A DNA stretch of 64,000 nt. Source: DASRDB01 sp035652815. Lineage in GTDB: Bacteria > Chloroflexota > Ktedonobacteria > Ktedonobacterales > Ktedonobacteraceae. The notes beneath the pieces are model-generated. The model saw only the letters and a list, made by a program, of their open reading frames with translations, did no database searches and was not told the origin of the DNA. The position numbers and the translations under genes are program-made. Numbering within the stretch: position 1 is the stretch's first letter; each line of letters starts with the position of its first letter. Positions 35,754 to 44,670 of this stretch are shown in pieces. Location of the stretch: NCBI GenBank assembly GCA_035652815.1, contig DASRDB010000001.1, forward strand, positions 434,001 to 498,000. The letters run 5' to 3'.

Positions 35754-36083
35754 ATGACACAGCATAGTATTGATATTCTTCCAGGCTCGGCACAAGTTGG
35801 AGTTCCTGCCCATCAACTGCTTAACGACCCGCGTTTGAAACAGGCTCAGATAAAATGTCCTCTTTGTCAGACAATGGTTGATATACCCAAAACCCTTGAA
35901 CAAGACATCAGGGCATTAGCCGCTCAACTTGGAGGCGAAGAATCGCCCATCTTATTCCGTATTATCCATCCAGCCAATATTCCAGAAGTTACCTCCCCTC
36001 ATGAAGTACGTAACAAGGTCACAGACCCGGCGAGATACGCACAATTAAAAGATGTGTGGGAAAAGAACAAAGGAAAGAAGTAA
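35754..36083 (+). CDS. Small protein with a zinc-knuckle motif
   Basis: 109 residues; AAGGAGG before the ATG. One CPLC pair (Cys35-Cys38, KCPLCQTMVDIP) could be half of a zinc ribbon, bound as a dimer or with nearby His residues. The rest is helical with no known family. It lies 79 bp after the MauE-fusion gene in the same direction and shares the low GC of the island. Confidence 0.65.
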   Translation: MTQHSIDILPGSAQVGVPAHQLLNDPRLKQAQIKCPLCQTMVDIPKTLEQDIRALAAQLGGEESPILFRIIHPANIPEVTSPHEVRNKVTDPARYAQLKDVWEKNKGKK

Positions 36084-36104
36084 CCAAAGACGAAGTGATT
36101 GGCC

Positions 36105-36177
36105 GGAAGCCACCCGCAAGGGGATGCCTCTACAGGCGGTTCCGTATTGTAGAGCCATTCCCTTGCGGGTGGCTTCC
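36105..36177. repeat. Dispersed palindrome, family 2
   Basis: 18-bp perfect arms GGAAGCCACCCGCAAGGG (36105-36122) and CCCTTGCGGGTGGCTTCC (36160-36177), with ATGCCTCTACAGGCGG between. It closes the AT-rich island on the right, between the small zinc-knuckle gene and the convergent histidine kinase. Confidence 0.85.
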
Positions 36178-36220
36178 TTCCCTTTTATCTGCGGATGGCT
36201 TACAATTCTCTACAAATGTC

Positions 36221-38371
36221 TCACAACAACAACCCCGGCAGCATAAACACAAACCTACTCCCCTCACCTGGCACACTTTCAACGCCCACCTTACCCTCAT
36301 GCAAATCCACAATCATCTTCACAATGGCAAGACCCAGACCCTGGCCGCTGGAGCGACCGCTGCCACCGAGCGGTATCTGGTAGAAGCGCTCGAAGATCCG
36401 TTCCTGCTGTTCAGGAGGAATACCCATTCCTGTATCGCGCACCCACACCTCTACCTGCTTTTGTGGCTCCTCGCCTTCTTGCTCACCATTATTCGTCGAT
36501 TCGATGACGCGCGCGCCAATCGTTACCTTGCCGCCTGCGGGCGTGAAACGCAGGGCGTTGCTGAGGAGATTGCGTAGCACCTGTTGCAGGCGCACGGGGT
36601 CGGCATAGATCGAGGGGAAGTCTGAGGGAATCTCTACTGAGATGGTGAGGCCGTTATCAGTGGCCGTCAGTTCGAGTTCTTCTACGGCGCGGGCGACCAG
36701 TTCGATCAGGTTGACGATCTCGCGGTTGAGGCGCAACTGGCCGGAGTCGGCGCGGGAGACGAGCAAGAGGTCTTCGACCAGGGCGTAGAGATGCTCGCTG
36801 CCACTGCGCGCCCGGCGAATAAATTCTTTTTGCTGCTCCTCAAGCTCTCCGGCGATACCGGTCAGAGCAAGGTCGAGGTAGCCGTTGATGGCGTTGATGG
36901 GCGAGCGGAGTTCGTGTGTAATCATAGAGAGAAAGTTGGCCTTCATGCGCGTCATGTCGCGAATGGCCGTCATGTCTCGCGCAATCAGTACGCAAAACGG
37001 GTTATTGGAGACGGAAACGGGCGTGATGCTCAGGCCAATCGAGCGAGAGACGCCCTTTACAGGCACTTCGATTTCGACATAGGGAAGCGGCTGCTGCTCC
37101 TGGATGGCGCTTTGAATCTGGTAAAGTTCCCGGCATTCCTCGCTGGCAAAGTCGTTATCGCAGCCAAAGAGTTCCAGGTACTCCATGCCAACAATCTGCT
37201 GCGGCTCAAGGCCGAAGATGCGCCCGAAGGAGGGATTGACCTCAAGGAAGCAGGCATTGGTTCCGAGCAGGGCAATACCGTCCGAACTGGCCTCGACTAT
37301 GGCGCGCAACTGTTCCTGGTCGCTGCGCACGCGATGGAAGAGTTCCACGTTCTCGAGCGCCGCCGCTGCCATATTGCTCAGGTTGCGCAGCAGGCGCAGT
37401 TCCTCGCTGGCATACGGCGTGGTGCGGCGCAGGACAAGCGCGCCATATAAGACATCCTTTGAAACGAGGGGAGCGGCCATCTGCGCTTCGTTCGAGCCTT
37501 CCTCGGGAACGCAGCCCTCGTCCTGCGGGTATTTCACGGGAGTACGCAGCATGGGATGGCGATGCACCGCTGCCCAGGCGACCAGCGATTCTGAATTTGC
37601 AAGGCTGATAGATTGATCGGGCAGGCGACCAATTGTCAATACTTCATCATTAGAACTTCCATCGCTTGAAAGCGTGGCAGATAGTTCGGCGACCGGATAG
37701 AGTTCCTGCGCCCGTTCTTCATAAGCATAAATACGCGCAGTCTGAGATGGAATGAGGCGCTGCATGTTGAGCAAGATGGTGCGATAGAGCGATTCGGCAT
37801 CGCGGAGCGTGGTGATGCCATGCGAGAGGTTCATCAGCATCTCGAGCTGGCTGGCCTGTCGCTGCGCCAGTTCGGCCTGCCGCGCATTGCTAATGGCAAG
37901 CACAGCCTGGTCGGCAAAGATGGTCAGCATATGCAGCTTGCGCGCATCAAATACACCCGTTTCGGGACTGCTGACGGTGAGCGTGCCGATAAAGGTCTCT
38001 TTATCGATCAGGGGCACGCAGGCCATCGAACCGACCGGATAGCGGCCCAGACGCTTGAAACGGGGATCGAGACTAACATCGGAAATGACCAGCGGCTCGC
38101 GATGCTCGGCCACCCAGCCCGCCACACCCTCGCTTTTCTGGAAGCGCGTGCGGCGCGGCGTGCGACCATCCTTTTGCAGCGCGGCCAACGTCACCAACGC
38201 CGTCCCGGCGATATCGAGCAACGCCACCGAGCAATGCTCCACTTCAAGCAGCGCCCCGGCGTTCTGCACAATCTTTTGCAATACATCAACCAGTTCTTGC
38301 GATTCGCCCTCAACAGGAGCCATACCATGTAAAGATTGACGATATAAGGTAAAAGTGATATCGGTCGTCAT
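36221..38371 (-). CDS. GAF-GAF-PAS histidine kinase
   Basis: 716 residues from the ATG at 38371 (AGGA 6 nt upstream). Two GAF-type domains fill the first 330 residues (GTALVTLAALQKDGRTPRRT, DKETFIGTLTVSSPETGVF, then a second at about 180-330). A PAS domain follows (about 345-465). The HisKA H box is ITHELRSPINAINGYLD and the ATPase carries VLRNLLSNALRF, RDTGMGIPP and GQGLGLAIVKMIVDLHEGK. It is soluble, so it should sense small molecules or redox/light through the GAF and PAS parts. No cognate regulator is adjacent. Confidence 0.92.
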   Translation of the reverse strand: MTTDITFTLYRQSLHGMAPVEGESQELVDVLQKIVQNAGALLEVEHCSVALLDIAGTALVTLAALQKDGRTPRRTRFQKSEGVAGWVAEHREPLVISDVSLDPRFKRLGRYPVGSMACVPLIDKETFIGTLTVSSPETGVFDARKLHMLTIFADQAVLAISNARQAELAQRQASQLEMLMNLSHGITTLRDAESLYRTILLNMQRLIPSQTARIYAYEERAQELYPVAELSATLSSDGSSNDEVLTIGRLPDQSISLANSESLVAWAAVHRHPMLRTPVKYPQDEGCVPEEGSNEAQMAAPLVSKDVLYGALVLRRTTPYASEELRLLRNLSNMAAAALENVELFHRVRSDQEQLRAIVEASSDGIALLGTNACFLEVNPSFGRIFGLEPQQIVGMEYLELFGCDNDFASEECRELYQIQSAIQEQQPLPYVEIEVPVKGVSRSIGLSITPVSVSNNPFCVLIARDMTAIRDMTRMKANFLSMITHELRSPINAINGYLDLALTGIAGELEEQQKEFIRRARSGSEHLYALVEDLLLVSRADSGQLRLNREIVNLIELVARAVEELELTATDNGLTISVEIPSDFPSIYADPVRLQQVLRNLLSNALRFTPAGGKVTIGARVIESTNNGEQEGEEPQKQVEVWVRDTGMGIPPEQQERIFERFYQIPLGGSGRSSGQGLGLAIVKMIVDLHEGKVGVESVPGEGSRFVFMLPGLLL

Positions 38372-38579
38372 AGGCAGTCCTTTAACATATCGATGAGCAT
38401 GCAGTTTTTTTCGTCCTCGTCGCAAGCAAATACCCCGTTTCCACGACGCTATCTATTTTATCGGCAATATATGAGCCACGCTTAATACAACCCCACCACA
38501 CAGCTAGTATAACATTGCGGTCGTTTGCTGGCCGCAATGTAAGTAAGATGGGCTATATTGAGGGAAGCTGAACGCGATA

Positions 38580-39329
38580 TTACAAGAGAGGCACCCCTTT
38601 GCCCTCTTCCTGATACATTTTTACGCGGCCTTCGGACGGAAGGAAGAGCGAGATGGCCGTAGCAAATGCCAGAATCTTTGAGATCACATTCAGAGCAAAT
38701 GGAAGGGGAGTTGCCGGATACGCAAAGCCAAACAAGGCCCAGACCGCGAAGATCAAAAACATGGACCCCAGAAGGAACAGCGTATATCTCGACAGCTTCA
38801 TGAAAGGCGATAGCATGAGCATCGCAAAACTGGAGATCTCTATCAGAAAAAGAGGTAAAAAGTAGAGCAGCGTAAACGCTACATGAGGAGTGGGTGGATA
38901 CGTTCGCCCCATCACAATCAGATCGAATGGAAGCTCGAAGATCATCGGCGCAGCGATTGTACCTACAATGGCGCTGCCAACAGCCATCCAGAACCCACGA
39001 CTCTGTGCCAGGTACACTATGACGAAAAAGGCAATCGCCGCCGAGGTCATTGTTACGGGAAGGATCGGATTCATCGGCCCCGTGAAACGAATTCCCTGCA
39101 CCTTATCCGCAAGCCCGTAGATGCCCGCTGCCATCAGGAACGTCATTGCCGACAACAACCAGATTACGACAAGTAAAACGCCAAAGGCCTTTCCAGGCCT
39201 TTTGATAGCTATTGGAGAATGTAGTCTACTCGCTAAGAAGATCAAGACACCGGTGACAATAAACAGGACAACGGCCAGTATGATGGAGCTACTTCCTGTA
39301 TAAGGACTCCACGTTCCATAGTGAGTCAT
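38580..39329 (-). CDS. Multi-pass membrane protein, unknown
   Basis: 249 residues with about seven hydrophobic helices and short polar loops; no motif linking it to a known transporter. GGGAG precedes the ATG. It is divergent from the zinc-ribbon gene at 39612 and would be expressed from the leftward half of the palindromic promoter at 39410-39480. Confidence 0.7.
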   Translation of the reverse strand: MTHYGTWSPYTGSSSIILAVVLFIVTGVLIFLASRLHSPIAIKRPGKAFGVLLVVIWLLSAMTFLMAAGIYGLADKVQGIRFTGPMNPILPVTMTSAAIAFFVIVYLAQSRGFWMAVGSAIVGTIAAPMIFELPFDLIVMGRTYPPTPHVAFTLLYFLPLFLIEISSFAMLMLSPFMKLSRYTLFLLGSMFLIFAVWALFGFAYPATPLPFALNVISKILAFATAISLFLPSEGRVKMYQEEGKGVPLL

Positions 39330-39611
39330 GGCGGTCTCCCTTCTCTGTTTGAGAAAAAATCATTGCTACAGGAACATTCATGGGGAACCATTCCCAGTGT
39401 GTCTCTTCATTCACCTTGACAAGAGTATTGCGATATGTTATATTAAATATAACATATCGCAATACTCTTGTCAAGGTGAAAAGAAGAGAAATCCATACCG
39501 GAAAGGTTCATATGCTTAACGTCTTAATTATCAGGCGGATTTGATATAAAAGCCGAGGATTATGCTCGGGCAGGCAACACTGCATAGAGTATAAACAGAG
39601 GAGGATCAGCT
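39330..39611. other. Divergent intergenic region
   Basis: 282 bp dominated by the 71-bp palindrome. The flanks (TCTCTTC before, GAAGAGA after) extend the symmetry imperfectly to about 39403-39490. No gene. Confidence 0.7.
39410..39480. promoter_or_regulatory. Perfect 71-bp palindrome carrying a consensus promoter on each strand
   Basis: 35-bp perfect arms around the central A (39445). The plus strand reads TTGACA (39416-39421), exactly 17 bp, TATATT (39439-39444). By symmetry the minus strand has the identical promoter at 39474-39446. The two -10 boxes abut the central base, so RNA polymerase could occupy only one at a time, and the two transcripts (to the genes at 39612 and 39329) would overlap at their 5' ends by about a dozen bases. 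The inner ATATGTTATATT-A-AATATAACATAT is also a good dimeric operator. Confidence 0.8.
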
Positions 39612-40682
39612 ATGAACTGCAATAATTGCGGATCTCAACTTCCTACGGGAGCGACAAACTGCCCAGTATGCGGTGCCGCTACAACCTATTATTACTCCAA
39701 CACTGGCGCAACACCCGAGGCTCCTACCGTCAGGGCAGTACCTTATGGCCCCACTCCCCAAGTGCCACCAACCAGCTATGAGTCACAACCTTATGGAGGA
39801 ACACCGCCTCCTCTCTCCCCACCCTATAATGCGCCTCCCCCATACCCGTATACTCCCTACCCGATGGGGCCGACAACGCCTGTTCCTCCACCACCTCGGC
39901 GGCAGCGTTCCCGCACTCGTTTGATTGTCGGGGTAATACTCCTGGTGCTGATACTGATTGGCGCGAGTGTTTTTGTGTTACTTCAGAATGCAGCATCCCA
40001 AAAGGCAGCAGCTCTAGCCTCACAAGCTACGGCAACGGCCCGGGCCAAAGCCAATGCTACTGCCTCCGCCAATGCCACCGCTACGGTTGCCGCAGAGAAC
40101 CCTTATACCCACAGTGGAAAACTGGTCTTTACTGATTCCTTGAGCGACAATAGCCGGGGACACGGTTGGTCCGAAGACCCGACCAACTGTAGTTTCGCCG
40201 GTGGAGCTTATCATGTGAAAGCGCCCACTTCCAACTATAGCGACTACTGTCTGGCCAATGCCACCAACTATACTAACTTCGTCTTTGAGGTGCAACTGCA
40301 AATTATCAAGGGCGACACCGGCGGCATCGTCTTCCGCGTTGAGAGGTCGAATCCACCCGCTGACACTCAAGATGCACTCTATGCCTTCTTCATCGGTCAG
40401 GATTCGTCTTACTACTTTGGTACGTTCCAGGGAACCAGCACAGGAGCGCAGTATCACTCTCTGACGAACGGCACCAGTGCTGCCATCAACCCAGGGTTAA
40501 ATCAGATCAATGTCATTGCTGTGGTAGCCCAGGGGAGCAGCATCATGATCTATGTGAACCATCAGCAACTTGTTAACATGACAGACAATACCTTTAGCTA
40601 TGGAAAGATCGGCGTCGCCGCCTCAAATCTGGGCCACTCAACAGAGGTTGTCTTCAGCAACGCGAAAGTCTGGACGCTGTGA
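39612..40682 (+). CDS. Zinc-ribbon membrane protein with extracellular LamG/DUF1080-like domain
   Basis: 356 residues. An N-terminal zinc ribbon (CNNCGSQLPTGATNCPVCG) is followed by a long Pro/Tyr-rich linker, one membrane helix (LIVGVILLVLILIGASVFVL, about 104-123), an Ala/Thr-rich stalk (about 130-165) and a beta-sandwich domain. That domain (YTNFVFEVQLQIIKGDTGGIVFRVE, SIMIYVNHQQLVNM, IGVAASNLG) looks like a concanavalin/LamG or 3-keto-disaccharide-hydrolase-type fold. It probably binds glycans outside the cell. AGGAGGAT before the ATG. Confidence 0.8.
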   Translation: MNCNNCGSQLPTGATNCPVCGAATTYYYSNTGATPEAPTVRAVPYGPTPQVPPTSYESQPYGGTPPPLSPPYNAPPPYPYTPYPMGPTTPVPPPPRRQRSRTRLIVGVILLVLILIGASVFVLLQNAASQKAAALASQATATARAKANATASANATATVAAENPYTHSGKLVFTDSLSDNSRGHGWSEDPTNCSFAGGAYHVKAPTSNYSDYCLANATNYTNFVFEVQLQIIKGDTGGIVFRVERSNPPADTQDALYAFFIGQDSSYYFGTFQGTSTGAQYHSLTNGTSAAINPGLNQINVIAVVAQGSSIMIYVNHQQLVNMTDNTFSYGKIGVAASNLGHSTEVVFSNAKVWTL

Positions 40683-40719
40683 GCGCCGCAATGGTCCACA
40701 GGCTCAGTGCATCGTCTAC

Positions 40720-42336
40720 TCATTCAGGATGCGAATAGGGGATGGGCATGGTATTCATGCTGGCGAGCTGATCTCTCTGCAAGTTGGGAACGGGGAGCGT
40801 GAAGAGGATGCGCGCTCCACCTTCGGGTGCGTTTTCCGCCCAGACTGCTCCACCATGTGCTTCGATGATGGCGCGCACGATTGCCAGACCGAGTCCGCTG
40901 CCGCCCGTCTTTTCCTGCCGTGAATTATCGGCGCGGTAAAAGCGATCGAAGACGCGGGGCAGCGCACCTGTGGGGATGCCGCTTCCGGTATCGGTCACGG
41001 AAACCTCGACAAATTGGCCCTGCTGGTGGGCATCGATGATTACCGAGCCGCCGGATGGTGTATGACGCAGGGCGTTGTCGCACAGGTTGGAGAAAACGCG
41101 CTGGAGCATGTCGGGGTCAGCCAGCAGCACCGGCAAATTGAAAGCAATCTCGTTGCGCGGCTCCACATTGGCCCGTTCAAACTCCGGCGCAAGAACGGCC
41201 AGCGTCTCGTCAACCAGCGCGGCCAGACGCACCGGCTTGAACTGGGGATGCATGGCACCCGCTTCGACCTTCGCCATCACGTGCAGGTCTTTCACCAACC
41301 GGCGCAGGCGCAGCGTTTCGCGCATAATCACGCGCCCGGTCTTTTCAAAGTCTTCGTGGCTCTGATAGACGCCATCGACCAGCGATTCGCCGAGGCCCGC
41401 GATGGCCGTGAGGGGCGTGGCGAGATCATGGGTGATATTCATAATCAATTCGCGGCGCAGGTTCTCCTGGCGGCGCAGCTCCTCTACGTCCTGTTCCAGG
41501 CGGTTCGCCATCTCGTTGATGGTGCTTGCCAGTTCGCCCAGTTCGTCGCGGGCTTTGGTTTGCACGCGGGCGCTGTAGTCTCCCGAAGCCAGCACGCGGG
41601 CGGTGCCGGTCAATAGAGCCAGGGGGCGCGTGATGGTGCGCGAGAAGAGCAGGGCGGCCAGCGTGGCTATGACCGCGATAATGACCGCCGCGATCACGAT
41701 GAACCAGGTCACGGTCGCAATAAAGGCGGGTGTGGTATCCTGGGCAGTATAGCGCGGCAGCACCAGCAATACCCCTACCACCCTGGCATGACTATCCCCG
41801 TTCTCAAAAATGGGCTGCACCACATAGAGGCGCGGAGAGGAGCCAGGGCCGGTCTTGTCGAGTGTATCAACTGTTGTTTCGCCCCTGCGCGCTTTGACAA
41901 CAGCCTGGAAAAGCTTTGTATAATCCGATGCGCGCAGCGATGGATCGATGGCCGCTATCAACAGTGTGGCAAGGCGCGTGCCGGTCTGGCCTTTAGGAAT
42001 CTGTCCACTTTTCAAACGCGGATACAACAGTTCAATAGGCCGCCCCACATTGAAGACAATGAGCAACACGTCCTGATTCTGGGAGTTCTGCTGTGGTGTA
42101 TTCGGCAGCACGTTATTGACGGCACCGAGTAGCGAGCCATTCAGGGCATAGCTCACACCAAGCCGCTCCGAAGTATCGGTGGCAACGGCAGTCAAGCGCT
42201 GGCGCAAATCGTCACCATAATAGTAGCCGATGGCGACGATAACCGTAATCGCCAGCAAAGTAGTTGCCACCAGCGAAATTAAAATTGAACCTATTGCCAT
42301 GCGCCAGCGAATGCTTTGCCACCAGCGTACCCGCAT
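40720..42336 (-). CDS. HAMP-domain sensor histidine kinase
   Basis: 538 residues from the ATG at 42336. Two membrane helices bracket an extracellular domain of about 150 residues. Then come HAMP (ITRPLALLTGTARVLASGDY), HisKA with H box MNITHDLATPLTAIAGLGES, and an ATPase with VFSNLCDNALRHTPSGG, VTDTGSGIP and GSGLGLAIVRAIIEAHGG. It is the partner of the response regulator that ends at 42350 (14 bp upstream, same strand), a standard OmpR-type pair. Confidence 0.93.
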   Translation of the reverse strand: MRVRWWQSIRWRMAIGSILISLVATTLLAITVIVAIGYYYGDDLRQRLTAVATDTSERLGVSYALNGSLLGAVNNVLPNTPQQNSQNQDVLLIVFNVGRPIELLYPRLKSGQIPKGQTGTRLATLLIAAIDPSLRASDYTKLFQAVVKARRGETTVDTLDKTGPGSSPRLYVVQPIFENGDSHARVVGVLLVLPRYTAQDTTPAFIATVTWFIVIAAVIIAVIATLAALLFSRTITRPLALLTGTARVLASGDYSARVQTKARDELGELASTINEMANRLEQDVEELRRQENLRRELIMNITHDLATPLTAIAGLGESLVDGVYQSHEDFEKTGRVIMRETLRLRRLVKDLHVMAKVEAGAMHPQFKPVRLAALVDETLAVLAPEFERANVEPRNEIAFNLPVLLADPDMLQRVFSNLCDNALRHTPSGGSVIIDAHQQGQFVEVSVTDTGSGIPTGALPRVFDRFYRADNSRQEKTGGSGLGLAIVRAIIEAHGGAVWAENAPEGGARILFTLPVPNLQRDQLASMNTMPIPYSHPE

Positions 42337-42349
42337 GTCTTCTGCTCCA

Positions 42350-43075
42350 TCAGGTCGCCTTCGGCGCGACCTCGAATTTGTAGCCAACACGCCAAACGGT
42401 CTTGATATAACGATAATCCGAGTTCGACTCTATCTTCTTACGCAACGCGCTAATGTGTACGTCAATAATATGTCCATCACCATAATAATCATAGCCCCAG
42501 ACCTTATTCATTAACATTTCACGAGTGTACACGCGGTCTGGTGACTGGGCCAGCAGGGCTAGCAGATCAAACTCGGTCGGCGTCAGCATCACCTCGCTCG
42601 AGTTGACCTCCACGCGGCGCGCTGGCAGATCGATAGTGAGGCCAGGGAAGCGCAAGACCGATTTCTTCGCGGAAGAATCTCCCTGCGTTCCTGTATCAAC
42701 GCTCTGCTGACCTTCAACCCGCCGTAGGATGGCGCGCACGCGGCTCACCAGTTCACGGGGGCTGAAGGGCTTGACAATATAATCGTCCGCGCCAAGCTCC
42801 AGACCCGCGATGCGATCATCTTCATCCCCACGCGCCGTCAGCATCAAAATCGGCGTCCTGGACCAGGCACGAATGCGGCGGCAGACCTCAAAGCCATCCA
42901 GCGCGGGCAGCATAATATCCAATATTACCAGGTCTGGCCGCTCGCGCGCATGTAAAGCCAGGCCATCCGCGCCATCTTTCGCTACGATAACATCATATCC
43001 TGCATCCTTTAAATAGAGGGAGAGCAGGTGAATAATGCCCTCTTCATCTTCAATAATCAATATTTTCTGGGCCAT
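42350..43075 (-). CDS. OmpR-family response regulator
   Basis: 241 residues from the ATG at 43075. The receiver contains DE acid residues (IIEDEEG), the phospho-acceptor Asp in PDLVILDIMLP and Lys in DYIVKPFSP; the C-terminal winged helix reads LTPTEFDLLALLAQSPDRVY and DVHISALRKKIE. It lies directly before its kinase. The gene diverges from the secreted-protein gene at 43319, a likely target. Confidence 0.95.
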   Translation of the reverse strand: MAQKILIIEDEEGIIHLLSLYLKDAGYDVIVAKDGADGLALHARERPDLVILDIMLPALDGFEVCRRIRAWSRTPILMLTARGDEDDRIAGLELGADDYIVKPFSPRELVSRVRAILRRVEGQQSVDTGTQGDSSAKKSVLRFPGLTIDLPARRVEVNSSEVMLTPTEFDLLALLAQSPDRVYTREMLMNKVWGYDYYGDGHIIDVHISALRKKIESNSDYRYIKTVWRVGYKFEVAPKAT

Positions 43076-43229
43076 ACTACGCACAACTCCTGGAAAGAAG
43101 CCCTCTTTGTTGCTATAGTACCACAACTCCCAGCCGAAAAAACCTGCTCGGAGATCATAATGAGCAATCTTGAGGGAATCTTGAAGTTTAGCAGAGAGTT
43201 TGTTTAAATTTCGGCTTTATGATAGGAGT

Positions 43230-43249
43230 GTCACACGAAAGGGTGTGAC
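43230..43249. promoter_or_regulatory. Small dyad in the divergent regulator/secreted-protein region
   Basis: GTCACAC (43230-43236) and GTGTGAC (43243-43249) with a 6-nt loop. TATGAT at 43218-43223 could be a -10 box that lacks a good -35, which fits activator-dependent transcription of the gene at 43319. Confidence 0.4.
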
Positions 43250-43318
43250 GCGAAGCTGAAAACAATATAACAAGTGTGTGTAGAAAGCATCTCTAACTCG
43301 AAGGAGAGTAAATAACGT

Positions 43319-43999
43319 ATGAAAAAACTACTGTTGATTGCCGGAGGTTCGCTCCTGCTCGTGCTGGCGATTCTCTTTGGTGGATTGGTTGCCGCGCCGC
43401 TGCTGGCCTCGGCTCATACCAGTTCGTCGAATACAACAACCTCGACCAGCGCTACAACGGCGACGAATCCTTATTGCCAGCAATACCTGCAAGACCTCGC
43501 CCAGCGCCTGGGCGTTTCGGTAAATACGCTACAATCTGACAGGCTGGCCGCCACCCAGGACGTGCTGAACCAGATGGTGAAGGACGGCAAACTGACGCAA
43601 AAAGAGGCGAACGCGATCATCCAGCGTCTCCAGTCGCACCAGGCCTGCACTGGCAAGCACGACCTCTACTCTGGAACAAAGGTAGTTCTCGCGCAACTGA
43701 AGCAGTACCTGCCAACCATCGAGAACCAGGTCGCATCTGGCCTGCATCTCACTAGCAGCCAGTTACAGGCTGACCTGCAAAAGGGCATGACCCTGGAGCA
43801 GATCGCCAAAGCGCAGAACATCACGACCGCGCAACTGCACACTATTGTGCTGAACGCCATCCAGAGCGCCGTGAACCAGGCTGTCAGCGATGGCAACATC
43901 ACCCAGCAGCAGGGCAGCGCCTTTATGAGCTACCTGCAAAGCCATCCGGGCCTGATTAACCACCTGCTGAACAGGCACTTCGCCAAAGCGACGAAGTAG
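43319..43999 (+). CDS. Secreted helical protein with two similar helical segments
   Basis: 226 residues. A signal peptide (KKLLLIAGGSLLLVLAILFGGLVAAPLLASA) with an ASA site near residue 32 is followed by Ser/Thr-rich spacer. Two helical segments with similar layout follow: GVSVNTLQSDR..LTQKEANAIIQRLQSHQAC and GLHLTSSQLQADL..ITQQQGSAFMSYLQSHPG. Two cysteines only. Function unknown. Its divergent placement beside an OmpR-type two-component pair suggests it is their target or an accessory sensor. GGAGAG before the ATG. Confidence 0.75.
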   Translation: MKKLLLIAGGSLLLVLAILFGGLVAAPLLASAHTSSSNTTTSTSATTATNPYCQQYLQDLAQRLGVSVNTLQSDRLAATQDVLNQMVKDGKLTQKEANAIIQRLQSHQACTGKHDLYSGTKVVLAQLKQYLPTIENQVASGLHLTSSQLQADLQKGMTLEQIAKAQNITTAQLHTIVLNAIQSAVNQAVSDGNITQQQGSAFMSYLQSHPGLINHLLNRHFAKATK

Positions 44000-44079
44000 C
44001 GGTTCTATCAATGAGGACTGAATTTCAAGGGGAACTGAGCAGATACAACCACTTTCTCCTTTTCTTCCTCCTCCCCGAT

Positions 44080-44117
44080 GCAAAAGAGGGACACTCTGGC
44101 CGGTGTCCCTCTTTTGC
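44080..44117. terminator. Terminator after the secreted-protein gene
   Basis: GCAAAAGAGGGACAC (44080-44094) pairs with GTGTCCCTCTTTTGC (44103-44117). It works in both directions, between convergent genes, and is followed directly by a family-1 palindrome. Confidence 0.8.
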
Positions 44118-44119
44118 GT

Positions 44120-44149
44120 TGTAGGGACGCGATGAATCGCGTCCCTACA
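44120..44149. repeat. Family-1 palindrome, minimal copy
   Basis: TGTAGGGACGCGAT-GA-ATCGCGTCCCTACA: one 14-bp arm pair with only 2 bp between. It is the same unit as at 26535 and 60541 without the long spacer. Confidence 0.85.
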
Positions 44150-44208
44150 CAAACCATTCCTTGTTATGTTGTCAACATTCATTCGATGTGACGAATTGGA
44201 ATGAGCGA

Positions 44209-44670
44209 TTACAACCTCATCCCGCTGCCGCCGAGCAGTTGTTTCGCCGCTAGGGCCGCGATACCCGCTACAGCCAACTTCGCGCCTGTGCTGCCAAGCG
44301 GCCCGCCGGGGCCTAAGACCTGGTGCAGCAGGTCCGGGCTTTGCTGCGCGGTATAGCTTGTCAGGCGGGCAGCCTCCTGCGGGGACATATTGTAGGGATT
44401 GGTATTCTGAATTCCCGCCTGCTGCGGATTGATTCCGCGCTGCATCAGGCCGTTCATCAGGCCCTGCATCAGTCCACCTCGCTGCTCTGGAGGCATCTGC
44501 TGGTAATACTGCTGGTGTACCTGCTCTACCACCTGGGGCGGAGCATTCTGTATGAATTGCCCATAGTTCTGGCGAACCTCCTGCTCGGGTAGCTGAGCAT
44601 AGTTCCCCTGATCCCAGGCATTGGCATACTGCTGGTACATCTGCTGGTTATTCTGATCAAATGGCCACAT
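44209..44670 (-). CDS. Gln/Asn/Tyr-rich hypothetical protein
   Basis: 153 residues from the ATG at 44670, which has AAAGGAG 7 nt upstream. The N-terminus is MWPFDQNNQQMYQQYANAWD; the first half is rich in Gln, Tyr and Pro with repeated QVHQQYYQQ-like helices, the middle holds MQGLMNGLMQRGINPQQAG, and the end is a hydrophobic Gly/Ala helix (LAVAGIAALAAKQLLGGSG). Similar short proteins occur as stress or spore-associated proteins, but I cannot assign a role. Confidence 0.6.
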   Translation of the reverse strand: MWPFDQNNQQMYQQYANAWDQGNYAQLPEQEVRQNYGQFIQNAPPQVVEQVHQQYYQQMPPEQRGGLMQGLMNGLMQRGINPQQAGIQNTNPYNMSPQEAARLTSYTAQQSPDLLHQVLGPGGPLGSTGAKLAVAGIAALAAKQLLGGSGMRL

